7,611 bases of DNA from JBEICQ01 sp040383885 (GTDB taxonomy: Bacteria; Bacteroidota; Bacteroidia; UBA4408), in NCBI GenBank assembly GCA_040383885.1, contig JBEICQ010000100.1, positions 1 to 7,611 of the forward strand, written 5' to 3'. Below, piece after piece: positions 1 through 6,926 of this stretch. How positions within the stretch are numbered: position 1 is the stretch's first letter; every line of letters starts with the position of its first letter. The notes below the pieces were generated by a model that had not been told where the DNA came from, ran no database searches, and worked only from the letters and a program-made list of their open reading frames with translations. Position numbers and translations under genes: made by a program.

Positions 1-525
1 GAATATTAAACATACCGATTGCCAGAACACGGCAGAGAAAGTACCCCTTAGTTCTTTCACCACCTGGTAGGCAGTGAGTCCGGTTTCGCGGTCAATGAGT
101 TTGAGCAGAATGCGACCTTGCGTATAGGTCATGTTCTCGATGTCTTTTGTAAACTCTTTTTTGATTTCCTTCTCAACCCCTTTTACCATTTTTTTTTGCT
201 CGGCAGGCGTCATGCTTGCCATCTGCATATTCATCTCACGCATTTTTTTTCCGGCCAAACGCGCATAAGGCAGCACCTTTTTTACATTGTAAACCAGTTT
301 CCAGTAATGCTTTCGCTGCCTGTTGTTTTTAAACTGATGCGTTTCCATCACCAACAGGGTAGGCAGGGTCACGCTGGCAAGGGTATCGCCGTCAACCACT
401 ACTCCTCTGTACATTTTTGTTTGAAGGTTCACAGGTGCTTTCTCTTCATCCCCAATGAGCTCGCTCTGCGCAACACATGCAAGGCTTGTAAATGCCAGAA
501 GGAAGAAGAGTGTGAACCGGAACAT
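1..525 (-). CDS. DUF4294 domain-containing exported protein (C-terminus cut by window edge)
   Basis: I read this from the reverse complement: an ATG at 525-523 opens a frame of 175 codons with no stop up to base 1, so the C-terminus is missing. Residues 1-19 form a signal peptide (hydrophobic stretch FTLFFLLAFTSLA) with likely cleavage near CVA|QS, giving a periplasmic or envelope protein. C17 is not in a good lipobox. The mature part carries what I recall as the DUF4294 pattern: YRGVVVDGDTLASVTLP (39-55), a basic segment RQRKHYWKLVYNVKKVLPYARLA (split here as 69-80 and 81-91), a Lys/Met/Glu-rich probable helix (92-125), and the strongly conserved block QGRILLKLIDRETGLTAY (136-153) followed by KELRGTFSAVFWQ (157-169). 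The family is known mainly from Bacteroidota and has no established function. It is transcribed away from the LUD-cdsA operon. The family assignment is confident; any role is unknown. Confidence 0.88.
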   Translation of the reverse strand, partial: MFRFTLFFLLAFTSLACVAQSELIGDEEKAPVNLQTKMYRGVVVDGDTLASVTLPTLLVMETHQFKNNRQRKHYWKLVYNVKKVLPYARLAGKKMREMNMQMASMTPAEQKKMVKGVEKEIKKEFTKDIENMTYTQGRILLKLIDRETGLTAYQVVKELRGTFSAVFWQSVCLIF

Positions 526-531
526 ACCTGG

Positions 532-564
532 TAAAATTACAAACCTTATGCCATTTTTATGCAA
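532..564 (-). promoter_or_regulatory. Possible Bacteroidota-type promoter for the DUF4294 gene
   Basis: Read on the minus strand, TTG (564-562) is followed after 22 nt by TAATTTTA (539-532), close to the Bacteroidota -33 TTG / -7 TAnnTTTG pattern except for the final G. The DUF4294 ATG follows a few bases later at 525, so the leader would be very short or absent. The mismatch makes this weak. Confidence 0.3.
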
Positions 565-620
565 GGCCGGGGGAGAGGGCTTGTCTGCTGAATAAACCTG
601 TTGATAAGTTCGCATGTACC

Positions 621-653
621 TTGCGGCTGCTTTGGCGGCAAGACATACATTTG
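621..653 (+). promoter_or_regulatory. Bacteroidota-type promoter for the LUD-DUF2007-cdsA operon
   Basis: TACATTTG at 646-653 is an exact match to the Bacteroidota -7 consensus TAnnTTTG. A TTG at 621-623, 22 nt upstream, can serve as the -33 element. Transcription would start within or near the run of eight A at 655-662, just before the ATG at 667. This also decides the start codon, since the in-frame TTG at 601 lies upstream of the promoter. No start site has been measured. Confidence 0.55.
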
Positions 654-666
654 TAAAAAAAAGTAC

Positions 667-1305
667 ATGGAAGAGAGCACTTCCCGCGAAAAACTCATTA
701 AGCGTGTGCGCGTTGCTCTGATGAACAAGAGCAAAGAAGCCAACAGGGAAACGGTGGCCGTAGATTACGAAACCCCCATCTTTCACATGGCCGAAGAACC
801 GGATGAGATTGCCTTTGCCCAGCATTTCACAGAATCAGGCGGACGGTTTGTGTTCTGCCTTGATGAGGATGAGTTTATTGAAAATCTCCGGTATGTGATG
901 CTTGAGCATGGCTTCGAAAATATTTTTTGTGCCGAAGCCGGCTTGCAGCAGCTCCTCGGAAACAAAGGCGTTCCCTTTGAGCCCCAGGCAGTATCGGGTA
1001 AACCACTTCCGGCAGCAGCACTTGCCTCCTGCGAACAGGCCATCGCTTCTACCGGTTCGCTCATACTGAGTTCTCATGTGCAAGGGGCACGGCTGGTGAG
1101 CGCACATTTTTCTCACCTCTTGCTTGTGTGTCACACGGCACAGGTTTCTCCCAATCATCGTGAGGCCCTGCGTAAACTAAAATGGAAGCATGCCGGTGTT
1201 CTTCCCTCCTGGGTAAACATTCTCTCGCCTACACAGCAGGCAGGCTCACCCCAACTGTTTGTGTTCATGCTGGATGTGAATGAGCCCGCGCAAAATGCCG
1301 AATAA
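667..1305 (+). CDS. LUD-domain protein (LutC/YkgG family) lacking the family signature
   Basis: The product is 212 aa, a typical length for a single-domain LUD protein. The start at 667 (MEESTSREKLIKRVRVAL) matches the usual N-terminus of Bacteroidota LUD proteins and lies just downstream of the TAnnTTTG box and an A8 tract. Recognisable parts are FAQHFTESGGRFVFC (50-64), the helix FIENLRYVMLEHGFENIFC (70-88), and the core CEQAIASTGSLILSS (122-136), matching the family's 'AxTG' strand. A strand (HLLLVCHTAQV, 150-160) and helix (REALRKLK, 165-172) follow, then a last strand PQLFVFMLD (195-203). Between LPSWVNI and PQLFVF the family normally has a GPSRTADIE...GxHGP segment of about 20 residues; here there are only some nine residues (LSPTQQAGS). 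LutC-type proteins take part in lactate utilisation, but no lutA or lutB is present, so the role is unknown. The TAA overlaps the next ATG by 1 nt. Confidence 0.85.
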   Translation: MEESTSREKLIKRVRVALMNKSKEANRETVAVDYETPIFHMAEEPDEIAFAQHFTESGGRFVFCLDEDEFIENLRYVMLEHGFENIFCAEAGLQQLLGNKGVPFEPQAVSGKPLPAAALASCEQAIASTGSLILSSHVQGARLVSAHFSHLLLVCHTAQVSPNHREALRKLKWKHAGVLPSWVNILSPTQQAGSPQLFVFMLDVNEPAQNAE

Positions 1306-1517
1306 TGGAAAAAGACTGGGTAAAAATCATGTCTGATGCTTCCCCGGCAACTATCCTGCTCATGCAGGGAAAACTTCTCGAACAGGATATCCCCTCGGTG
1401 GTGATTGATAAAAAAGACCACGCTTACCAGATGTTTGGAGAGTCGGAGTTATATGTGCACCGCTCCCATGTAGTGATGGCCCTGCATGCATTAAACCAGC
1501 CCGGTCATGGAGACTAA
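1305..1517 (+). CDS. DUF2007 family small protein ('putative signal transducing protein')
   Basis: This is a 70-aa cytosolic protein with no signal peptide or membrane segment. MEKDWVKIMSDASPATILLM leads into a helix (QGKLLEQDIP), then the strand VVIDKKDHAYQMFG and the strand GESELYVHRSHVVMALHAL. This is the usual DUF2007 layout: a small ferredoxin-like alpha/beta fold with a KKD turn at 36-38 and a 'G-x-x-E-L-Y-V' strand at 45-51. The family's database name mentions signal transduction, but to my knowledge no biochemical activity is proven. The ATG overlaps the LUD stop codon (taATG) and the 3' end overlaps cdsA by 11 nt, so all three are probably co-transcribed and translationally coupled. 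The family call is fairly sure; the role is not. Confidence 0.8.
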   Translation: MEKDWVKIMSDASPATILLMQGKLLEQDIPSVVIDKKDHAYQMFGESELYVHRSHVVMALHALNQPGHGD

Positions 1518-2343
1518 GCAATCGGTATTTTTTAAGCGCAGCTTTACTGCAGCCGGATTTGTTGCGGTGATGATGGGTGCTGTACTTTTTCATGTATTCA
1601 GTTTCGGCCTTCTGTTTTTAGCGGTGGTACTTTTTTCCCTGCTCGAATATGAGCGCGTACTAAAGACAAGGCTGCATGCCTATCAGCAAATACTCATAGC
1701 GGTGTTGGGCGCACTTATCTTTTGCCTCCATTTTTCTCATGCCTTTTTATTTCCTATGCCTCACTTGCAGGAACTGGTTTACTGCGTGCTGCTCCTCCCT
1801 TTTGTTCCTGAGTTGTTTCAGAGAGAGAAAGCATCTATACTCTCTGCAGCCCTGGCCTCTGTAGGTTTACTATACATCGCTGTTCCGTTCGGACTCATCT
1901 GTCTGATGAGCGGTCATGATGCCCATCCCGATACCTATCGTCCCCACTTGTTTCTGGGGATGCTCTTTTCCGTATGGATCAACGATACCTTTGCCTACCT
2001 CACCGGAAGCCTTATTGGTAAAACCCCCCTGGCTCCGCATCTCTCTCCTAAAAAAACCATGGAAGGCACCCTTGGAGGTATCGCCTTTGCTGTGGTAGCA
2101 GCGTTTACTTATCCCTATTTTTTGGGCACCATGAGCGCCCTGCAATGGATGATACTGGCGGCTTTAACGGCCCTGGCAGGAACCATCGGCGACCTGGTGG
2201 AATCGCTCTTCAAGCGCAACCTCGGCATCAAGGACAGTGGCAAGCTCTTGCCCGGTCACGGAGGCTTGCTCGATCGTTTTGATTCCCTGATGTATGCCAC
2301 ACCATTTGTGTATGCATTCCTTAAAATTGCTGAAATTCTATGA
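1507..2343 (+). CDS. cdsA: Phosphatidate cytidylyltransferase (CDP-diacylglycerol synthase)
   Basis: This 278-aa integral inner-membrane enzyme converts CTP and phosphatidic acid to CDP-diacylglycerol and pyrophosphate, the branch point for all phospholipids. The signature is complete: S233-L-F-K-R, then K242-D243, then PGHGGLLDRFD (249-259), which includes the Asp residues known to bind the catalytic metals. The upstream conserved blocks VWINDTFAYLTG (156-167) and GKTPLAPHLSPKKTMEGTLGG (171-191, here cited by position and key residues K172, S180, K182, E186, G190) are also present. Hydrophobic segments at about 12-45, 61-81, 88-104, 110-134, 146-170, 190-207 and 212-231 fit a multi-pass protein. 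Length is normal for CdsA. The ATG at 1507 overlaps DUF2007 by 11 nt. In many Bacteroidota psd follows cdsA; here a glutamate dehydrogenase follows instead. Confidence 0.95.
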   Translation: METKQSVFFKRSFTAAGFVAVMMGAVLFHVFSFGLLFLAVVLFSLLEYERVLKTRLHAYQQILIAVLGALIFCLHFSHAFLFPMPHLQELVYCVLLLPFVPELFQREKASILSAALASVGLLYIAVPFGLICLMSGHDAHPDTYRPHLFLGMLFSVWINDTFAYLTGSLIGKTPLAPHLSPKKTMEGTLGGIAFAVVAAFTYPYFLGTMSALQWMILAALTALAGTIGDLVESLFKRNLGIKDSGKLLPGHGGLLDRFDSLMYATPFVYAFLKIAEIL

Positions 2344-2371
2344 CAATATTTTTTTAACCCGCTCCTTTCTC

Positions 2372-2379
2372 TAATTTCG
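2372..2379 (+). promoter_or_regulatory. Possible -7 element of the glutamate dehydrogenase promoter
   Basis: TAATTTCG differs at one fixed base from TAnnTTTG and sits about 29 nt before the ATG at 2408. The upstream -33 area (around 2347-2355) is a T-rich run with no clear TTG. The 64-nt gap after cdsA shows no GC-rich hairpin terminator, so read-through from the upstream operon is also possible. Confidence 0.3.
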
Positions 2380-2407
2380 CCCGCCGCATCAAAAGCGTCA
2401 TAGATTT

Positions 2408-3700
2408 ATGCCAAAATCAACTACCAAACCAAGTCCGAAGTCATCCGACACCGTGCAACACACCAGCATGTTCGAAGAAGTGATGGCACGCCTCGACATC
2501 GCTGTCGATAAGCTTAAACTCTCTCAAAATGCATCTGCCATCATTCGTCATCCTCAAAAAATGGTGATGGTAAGTCTGCCCGTTCAGATGGACGATGGCA
2601 GCATTCGTGTATTTGAAGGTTACCGTGTGGTGCACAGCACCCATTTGGGTCCCAGCAAGGGAGGCATCCGCTATGCCACCGATGTGAATCTGGATGAGGT
2701 GAAGGCACTGGCTGCGTGGATGACCTTTAAATGTGCGGTGGCTAATATTCCTTATGGAGGCGCAAAAGGCGGCATCAACTGCGATCCCCGTCTGCTTTCT
2801 GTGGGAGAACTCGAAAGACTTACACGCGCATACGCCAATGCCATGCAGGATGTGTTTGGCGTAAACAAAGATATTCCTGCTCCCGACATGGGAACAAGCA
2901 AACGCGAGATGGCATGGATTCTCGACGAGTACAACAAAACCAAAGGAGAAGACTCTCCGGGTGTTGTTACCGGAAAGCCCATCACGCTGGGAGGTTCACA
3001 GGGTCGTGAAGCCGCTACCGGAAGAGGAGTGATGATTTCTACCCTGGTGGCGATGAAAAAAATTGGCATCGACCGCCGCAAGGCCACTGCCGTTGTGCAA
3101 GGCTTTGGCAATGTGGGTTCCAATGCCGCAGAGTTGCTCGATAAGCAAGGCATCAAAGTAATTGCCATCAGCGATGCAAATTGCGGTATCTACAACGAAA
3201 AAGGAGTAGACATTCACAAAGCCATTCTTTATTCGCGTGCCAACAAAAACTCACTGAAAGGATTTCCCGGCGGAGAAGAAATTTCAAATGCCGACCTCCT
3301 CCTGCTCGACACCGATGTGCTGGTGCCTGCTGCCATTCAGGGAGTGATTACCGAGAAAAACGCAAACCTTATCAAAGCCAGACTGATCGTAGAAGGAGCC
3401 AATGGCCCCACCGAAGCGGCAGCAGATAAAATTCTTCAGGACAAAGGCATCACTGTTGTGCCCGATATTCTCGCCAATGGTGGTGGGGTTACTGTTTCTT
3501 ATTTCGAATGGGTACAGAACAAATACGGACACTACTGGACGGAGGATGAAGTGAACGCCAAGCATGATGCATCCATGACTGCCGCCTTTGAAAATGTTTG
3601 GTTCAATGCCCATCAGTACAAAACAAGCATGCGCATTGGTGCCTACATCACCGCACTTAAGAAACTCGAAAAAGCCATCTCCTACAGAGGCCGTTTTTAA
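2408..3700 (+). CDS. Glutamate dehydrogenase, class II hexameric (Glu/Leu/Phe/Val dehydrogenase family)
   Basis: The enzyme reversibly deaminates L-glutamate to 2-oxoglutarate and ammonia in the cytosol; 430 aa is normal for the about 50-kDa hexameric class. Substrate and catalytic residues seen are K84 (GPSKGGIR), K108, K120 (IPYGGAKGG, catalytic Lys), D160 (IPAPDMG, catalytic Asp) and S364. The first four align at a constant offset of five with K89, K113, K125 and D165 of the Clostridium symbiosum enzyme. K84 and S364 are the pair that reads the glutamate side-chain carboxylate, so glutamate rather than Leu or Phe is the likely substrate. The Rossmann motif is G232-F-G234-N-V-G237, with D256 after the second strand, which suggests NAD preference (inference). 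The constant offset supports the ATG at 2408 over the later Met21. The first 20 residues are Ser/Thr/Lys/Pro-rich and probably disordered. It probably forms its own transcription unit. Confidence 0.95.
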   Translation: MPKSTTKPSPKSSDTVQHTSMFEEVMARLDIAVDKLKLSQNASAIIRHPQKMVMVSLPVQMDDGSIRVFEGYRVVHSTHLGPSKGGIRYATDVNLDEVKALAAWMTFKCAVANIPYGGAKGGINCDPRLLSVGELERLTRAYANAMQDVFGVNKDIPAPDMGTSKREMAWILDEYNKTKGEDSPGVVTGKPITLGGSQGREAATGRGVMISTLVAMKKIGIDRRKATAVVQGFGNVGSNAAELLDKQGIKVIAISDANCGIYNEKGVDIHKAILYSRANKNSLKGFPGGEEISNADLLLLDTDVLVPAAIQGVITEKNANLIKARLIVEGANGPTEAAADKILQDKGITVVPDILANGGGVTVSYFEWVQNKYGHYWTEDEVNAKHDASMTAAFENVWFNAHQYKTSMRIGAYITALKKLEKAISYRGRF

Positions 3701-3821
3701 TTCTGCTTTTTCTGCATCATCCGATAGGGCTGCAATAATGTTAACAGGGCTGCGTTCATAAATCGCTGCAGCAAGTTTCCTGAGCAACAGTACGCCGCCC
3801 TACTTTTAATCGGTTTTAAAG
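3701..3821 (+). other. Intergenic region with a short direct repeat and a possible -7 box
   Basis: This 121-nt gap follows the glutamate dehydrogenase stop. It contains AGGGCTGC twice, at 3726-3733 and 3746-3753, a 20-nt period, and the palindrome GCTGCAGC at 3765-3772. TACTTTTA at 3801-3808 resembles a TAnnTTTG -7 box with the last base changed, 14 nt before the TPR gene's ATG. No convincing Rho-independent terminator was found. The function of the repeats is unknown. Confidence 0.3.
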
Positions 3822-6800
3822 ATGCATTCCGGCAGTCCCCTTTTCAGGTTTTTCCTCCTACTTTCTCTCGCCCTGTTTTTTAATACGGCCAGGGCCCAAC
3901 GCACCGCGCTTTACCAGAGCAGACTATATGCCTATGCACAGATGCAGCAGGCCTTTTATGCGGGTAGATATGCAGAAGCACAGCAGGCATTTGCAGAGAT
4001 GCAGGCAGGATTTCAGGCCCAGTCTCCGGAGTATGTGGGCTGTGAGTATTTTAAAGCCATGTGTGCTTTTGAGCTCTTTAATGAAGATGCCGAATTTCTT
4101 CTGAAAAATTTTTCTTCCCGTTTTCCGGACAGTGATTGGACAGAGCAGGTAAAGTTTAGTCTGGGTAATTTGTATTACCGCAGAAAAGAATACAAAAAAG
4201 CCATTGCCGCCTACCTCGAAACAAAGGCAAGTGCACTCAGCATCGAACGGCAGCACGAATATCATTTTAAGCTCGGCTATGCCTGGTTTACAAGAGAGGA
4301 TTATGAAAAGGCAAAGCCTTTGTTTGCCGAAGTAAAAGACATCCGCAACGAGTATGCACCCGCGGCCACCTATTACTTTTCTCACATCTGCTACCTCGAA
4401 GGCAAATACAGCACGGCACTCGAAGGATTTAAAAAGTTTAGTGCCAAAACGGGCTTCGGACAAGTGGTTCCTTATTACATCGTTCAGATCTATTACCTGC
4501 AGCAGCGATACGAAGAAGCCATTGACTATGGCAGCCGCATGCTCGATTCGATTCCGGAAAAACGGGCAGTGGGTCTTTACAGAATTATCGGAGATGCTTA
4601 TGCAAAAACAAAGCAGTACGAAAAGGCTTTGCCTTATCTGGAGAAATTTCTAAAAACCAATCCTGTGCTCAACAGGAGAGATTATTTTGGTTTTGCTTAT
4701 GTCTACCTGCAACTCGGGCAGTGTAAAAACGCCTCGGTATACCTCAGAAAATGCATTACCCAAACGGCAGACAGCATCAACCAACTTTCCTGGTATTACC
4801 TCGGCAAATGCGAGCTGGAAGCCGGTAACCGCAAGGATGCAAGAAATGCATTTGGCAGTTCATGCAAGTTGCGACTCGACGAAATGGTAAGGGAAAATGC
4901 ATTGTTTAACTATGCCAAACTCTCTTACGAACTTGATCAGGATCCCTTCCATGATGCCATCAGCTCTTTGCGGAATTTTTTAAATGAATATCCTGCTTCC
5001 GACAAGTATACCGAAGCGTTTGATTTGTTGGTGAACGCCCTGCTTCGCTCCAAAAACTACTCGGAGGCCTTGCGTGTGATTGCCGGCATTCGCAAGAAAA
5101 CACCGGCTTTGGAAAAAGCAGAAGCCACACTCAATTACCTGCGTGCCACAGAGCTCTTTAACAACAGCCGCTATGCAGAAAGTCTGGCCTACTATCAAAA
5201 GGTTCATTCTTTTGGAGGCGACAACAAACTGGTGGCCACTTCCATTTACTGGCATGCAGAAGCCTGCTACAGGCTCAACCGCAATGATTCTGCCACCGCA
5301 GGTTTCAACCGTTTTCTAAATGCACCCGGGGCAGCCCTCACGCCTGTGTATCATGAAGCTTACTACTCCCTTGGCTACTGTTACTTTAAAAAGAAAGACT
5401 TCAAACAAGCCTCTGCTTCTTTCCGCAATTATCTCTCGCTGGCAGAAGGAGAAAACCTGGTGAAGTTTAATGATGCAGCCGTGAGGGTGGGCGATTTGTT
5501 TTTTGTGGACAGAAGATTTACAGAGGCGCTCGAGTATTATGCGATGGTAAAAGGACCGGCTCAGGCCGATTACATTCAGTTTCAGCGTGCAGTCATCTAT
5601 GGTTTACAGGGAAAGACGCCCGAAAAAACGGCCGGTCTGCTTGCGCTGGTCAATGGCATAAAAAAATCTGCTTACCTGGATGATGCGCTGTATGAGTTGG
5701 CTGATTGCTACCTCATCATGAACAAAAACAGCGAGGCACTCGAAACTTTCAAACGACTGATGACGGAGCACCCCTCGAGTCCTTTTGTGAAGCGGGCACA
5801 GGTAAAGATTGCTCTCATCTATTCCAATACCGATCAGGATGAACTGGCCATACAGTCTTACCGCGACCTGGTTACGCAGTATCCGAATACCCCGGAAGCC
5901 TTGCAGGCCGTGGCCTCTATGCGTGAGATTTATGTGAATGCAGGAAAAGTATCGGAGTTTGAATCCTTTGTCAATACCGTTCCTTCCCTCAACTATCCAA
6001 GGGCAGCCATCGATTCTGCTTCCTATGAAGCGGCTGAACTCAAGTACATGAAAGGCGATTGTGAAGGTGCCGCCGACGCATTTAAAATGTATCTGAAAAA
6101 GTTTGAATCACCCTTGTTCAGACTCAATGCCTTGTATTTTCTCGCAGAGTGTAGTTTCAAATTAAACAGGCATACTGATGCGCTGGAAGCTTATGCACAG
6201 GTGGCACACCTGCCTTATCATTCCTATACAGACCGTTCTGTTACCCGGGCGGCCTCACTGGCTTTTGCGCTGCAACAATACGATTCGGCTGCTTTCTGGT
6301 ATCGCAGGATGGGCGAACTGATGTCGGCACCCCAAACACAGTTCGATGTACTGATGGGAAAATACCGTTGTGCCATTCAGCTGGAGGCCAAAGAAGATGT
6401 GGTAAAATATGCGAACCAACTGATTGAGCATGAAAAAACAAGTCCCGAGTTTCGCTACGAGTGTATGCTCAGCAGGGCAAAACGACTCCTGGAAACAGGC
6501 AATGATTCGGCAGCTGTGAATGATTTGCAGGTGGTAAGCAAAAACAGCAAAACAGCCAGGAGTGCAGAAGCTAGTTTCGGGCTGGCAGATTATTTTTTTA
6601 AGAAGAACATGCAGGATGCATGCATCACACAACTGGAAGTAATCATCAACCAGGATCCTTCTTACGATTTTTGGGTAACCAAAGCTTACTTCATGTATGC
6701 AGCTATTTTTGAAAGGAGAAACGACCGCTTCAATCAGAGACAAACCCTGCAGAGCATTGCCGACCATTCCGAAGATGCTTCCTTTGTGAATGAGGCACGC

Positions 6801-6926
6801 AGACTGTTACAAGAGATTGATGCAAAAGAAAAAGAAGAGCAGGAGAAACGCAGACAGGAATACCAGGAAATACAATTCGACTCAAATTCAATTCGCGACA
6901 ATGATTTGTTTGAAGAAATACGCTAA
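3822..6926 (+). CDS. Large exported tetratricopeptide-repeat protein
   Basis: The product has 1034 aa. A signal peptide covers residues 1-25 (RFFLLLSLALFF core, cleavage at ARA|Q), so the mature protein is periplasmic or anchored at the outer membrane through a partner. No transmembrane helix follows. From about residue 30 to 995 it is almost entirely TPR-like helix pairs. I can pick out some twenty units by their second-helix core, for example RYAEAQQAF (49), EYKKAIAAY (123), DYEKAKPLF (160), KYSTALEGF (195), RYEEAIDY (229), QYEKALPYL (265), NYSEALRVI (412), RYAESLAYY (450), DFKQASASF (526), RFTEALEYY (565), DELAIQSY (673), RHTDALEAY (783) and QYDSAAFWY (819). The last 40 residues are highly charged (KEKEEQEKRRQEYQEI) and may be a coiled tail. 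Repeats of this kind bind proteins and build a long superhelix; no catalytic domain is seen. The last 26 nt overlap the outer-membrane gene. The specific function is unknown. Confidence 0.9.
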   Translation: MHSGSPLFRFFLLLSLALFFNTARAQRTALYQSRLYAYAQMQQAFYAGRYAEAQQAFAEMQAGFQAQSPEYVGCEYFKAMCAFELFNEDAEFLLKNFSSRFPDSDWTEQVKFSLGNLYYRRKEYKKAIAAYLETKASALSIERQHEYHFKLGYAWFTREDYEKAKPLFAEVKDIRNEYAPAATYYFSHICYLEGKYSTALEGFKKFSAKTGFGQVVPYYIVQIYYLQQRYEEAIDYGSRMLDSIPEKRAVGLYRIIGDAYAKTKQYEKALPYLEKFLKTNPVLNRRDYFGFAYVYLQLGQCKNASVYLRKCITQTADSINQLSWYYLGKCELEAGNRKDARNAFGSSCKLRLDEMVRENALFNYAKLSYELDQDPFHDAISSLRNFLNEYPASDKYTEAFDLLVNALLRSKNYSEALRVIAGIRKKTPALEKAEATLNYLRATELFNNSRYAESLAYYQKVHSFGGDNKLVATSIYWHAEACYRLNRNDSATAGFNRFLNAPGAALTPVYHEAYYSLGYCYFKKKDFKQASASFRNYLSLAEGENLVKFNDAAVRVGDLFFVDRRFTEALEYYAMVKGPAQADYIQFQRAVIYGLQGKTPEKTAGLLALVNGIKKSAYLDDALYELADCYLIMNKNSEALETFKRLMTEHPSSPFVKRAQVKIALIYSNTDQDELAIQSYRDLVTQYPNTPEALQAVASMREIYVNAGKVSEFESFVNTVPSLNYPRAAIDSASYEAAELKYMKGDCEGAADAFKMYLKKFESPLFRLNALYFLAECSFKLNRHTDALEAYAQVAHLPYHSYTDRSVTRAASLAFALQQYDSAAFWYRRMGELMSAPQTQFDVLMGKYRCAIQLEAKEDVVKYANQLIEHEKTSPEFRYECMLSRAKRLLETGNDSAAVNDLQVVSKNSKTARSAEASFGLADYFFKKNMQDACITQLEVIINQDPSYDFWVTKAYFMYAAIFERRNDRFNQRQTLQSIADHSEDASFVNEARRLLQEIDAKEKEEQEKRRQEYQEIQFDSNSIRDNDLFEEIR

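Noticed and set aside
471..483. Lipoprotein lipobox in the DUF4294 signal peptide (SLAC)
   Set aside because: Ser at -3 and Leu at -2 is a poor lipobox; ordinary signal peptidase cleavage near CVA|QS fits better.
118..534. Open frame of 138 codons on the plus strand
   Set aside because: It is the antisense of the DUF4294 gene, whose minus-strand product has a signal peptide and family motifs; this frame gives a His/Phe-rich product with no recognisable domain.
601..666. N-terminal extension of the LUD protein from a TTG at 601
   Set aside because: It would start upstream of the TAnnTTTG box, adds a Cys-rich stretch unlike the family, and the ATG at 667 gives the expected N-terminus.
2344..2360. 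T run after cdsA as a Rho-independent terminator
   Set aside because: There is no GC-rich inverted repeat before the T tract, so the hairpin half is missing.
3284..3787. Minus-strand frame of 167 codons over the glutamate dehydrogenase end
   Set aside because: It is antisense to conserved dehydrogenase motifs (VEGANGPTE, ANGGGVTVS) and has no family resemblance.
3924..4463. Minus-strand frame of 179 codons
   Set aside because: It lies wholly inside the TPR gene on the opposite strand, shows no domain or start context, and is explained by the codon pattern of the real gene.
6591..6603. Seven T followed by AAG as a programmed frameshift site in the TPR gene
   Set aside because: The TPR frame continues intact on both sides with repeat units preserved, and shifting frame gives no useful product.
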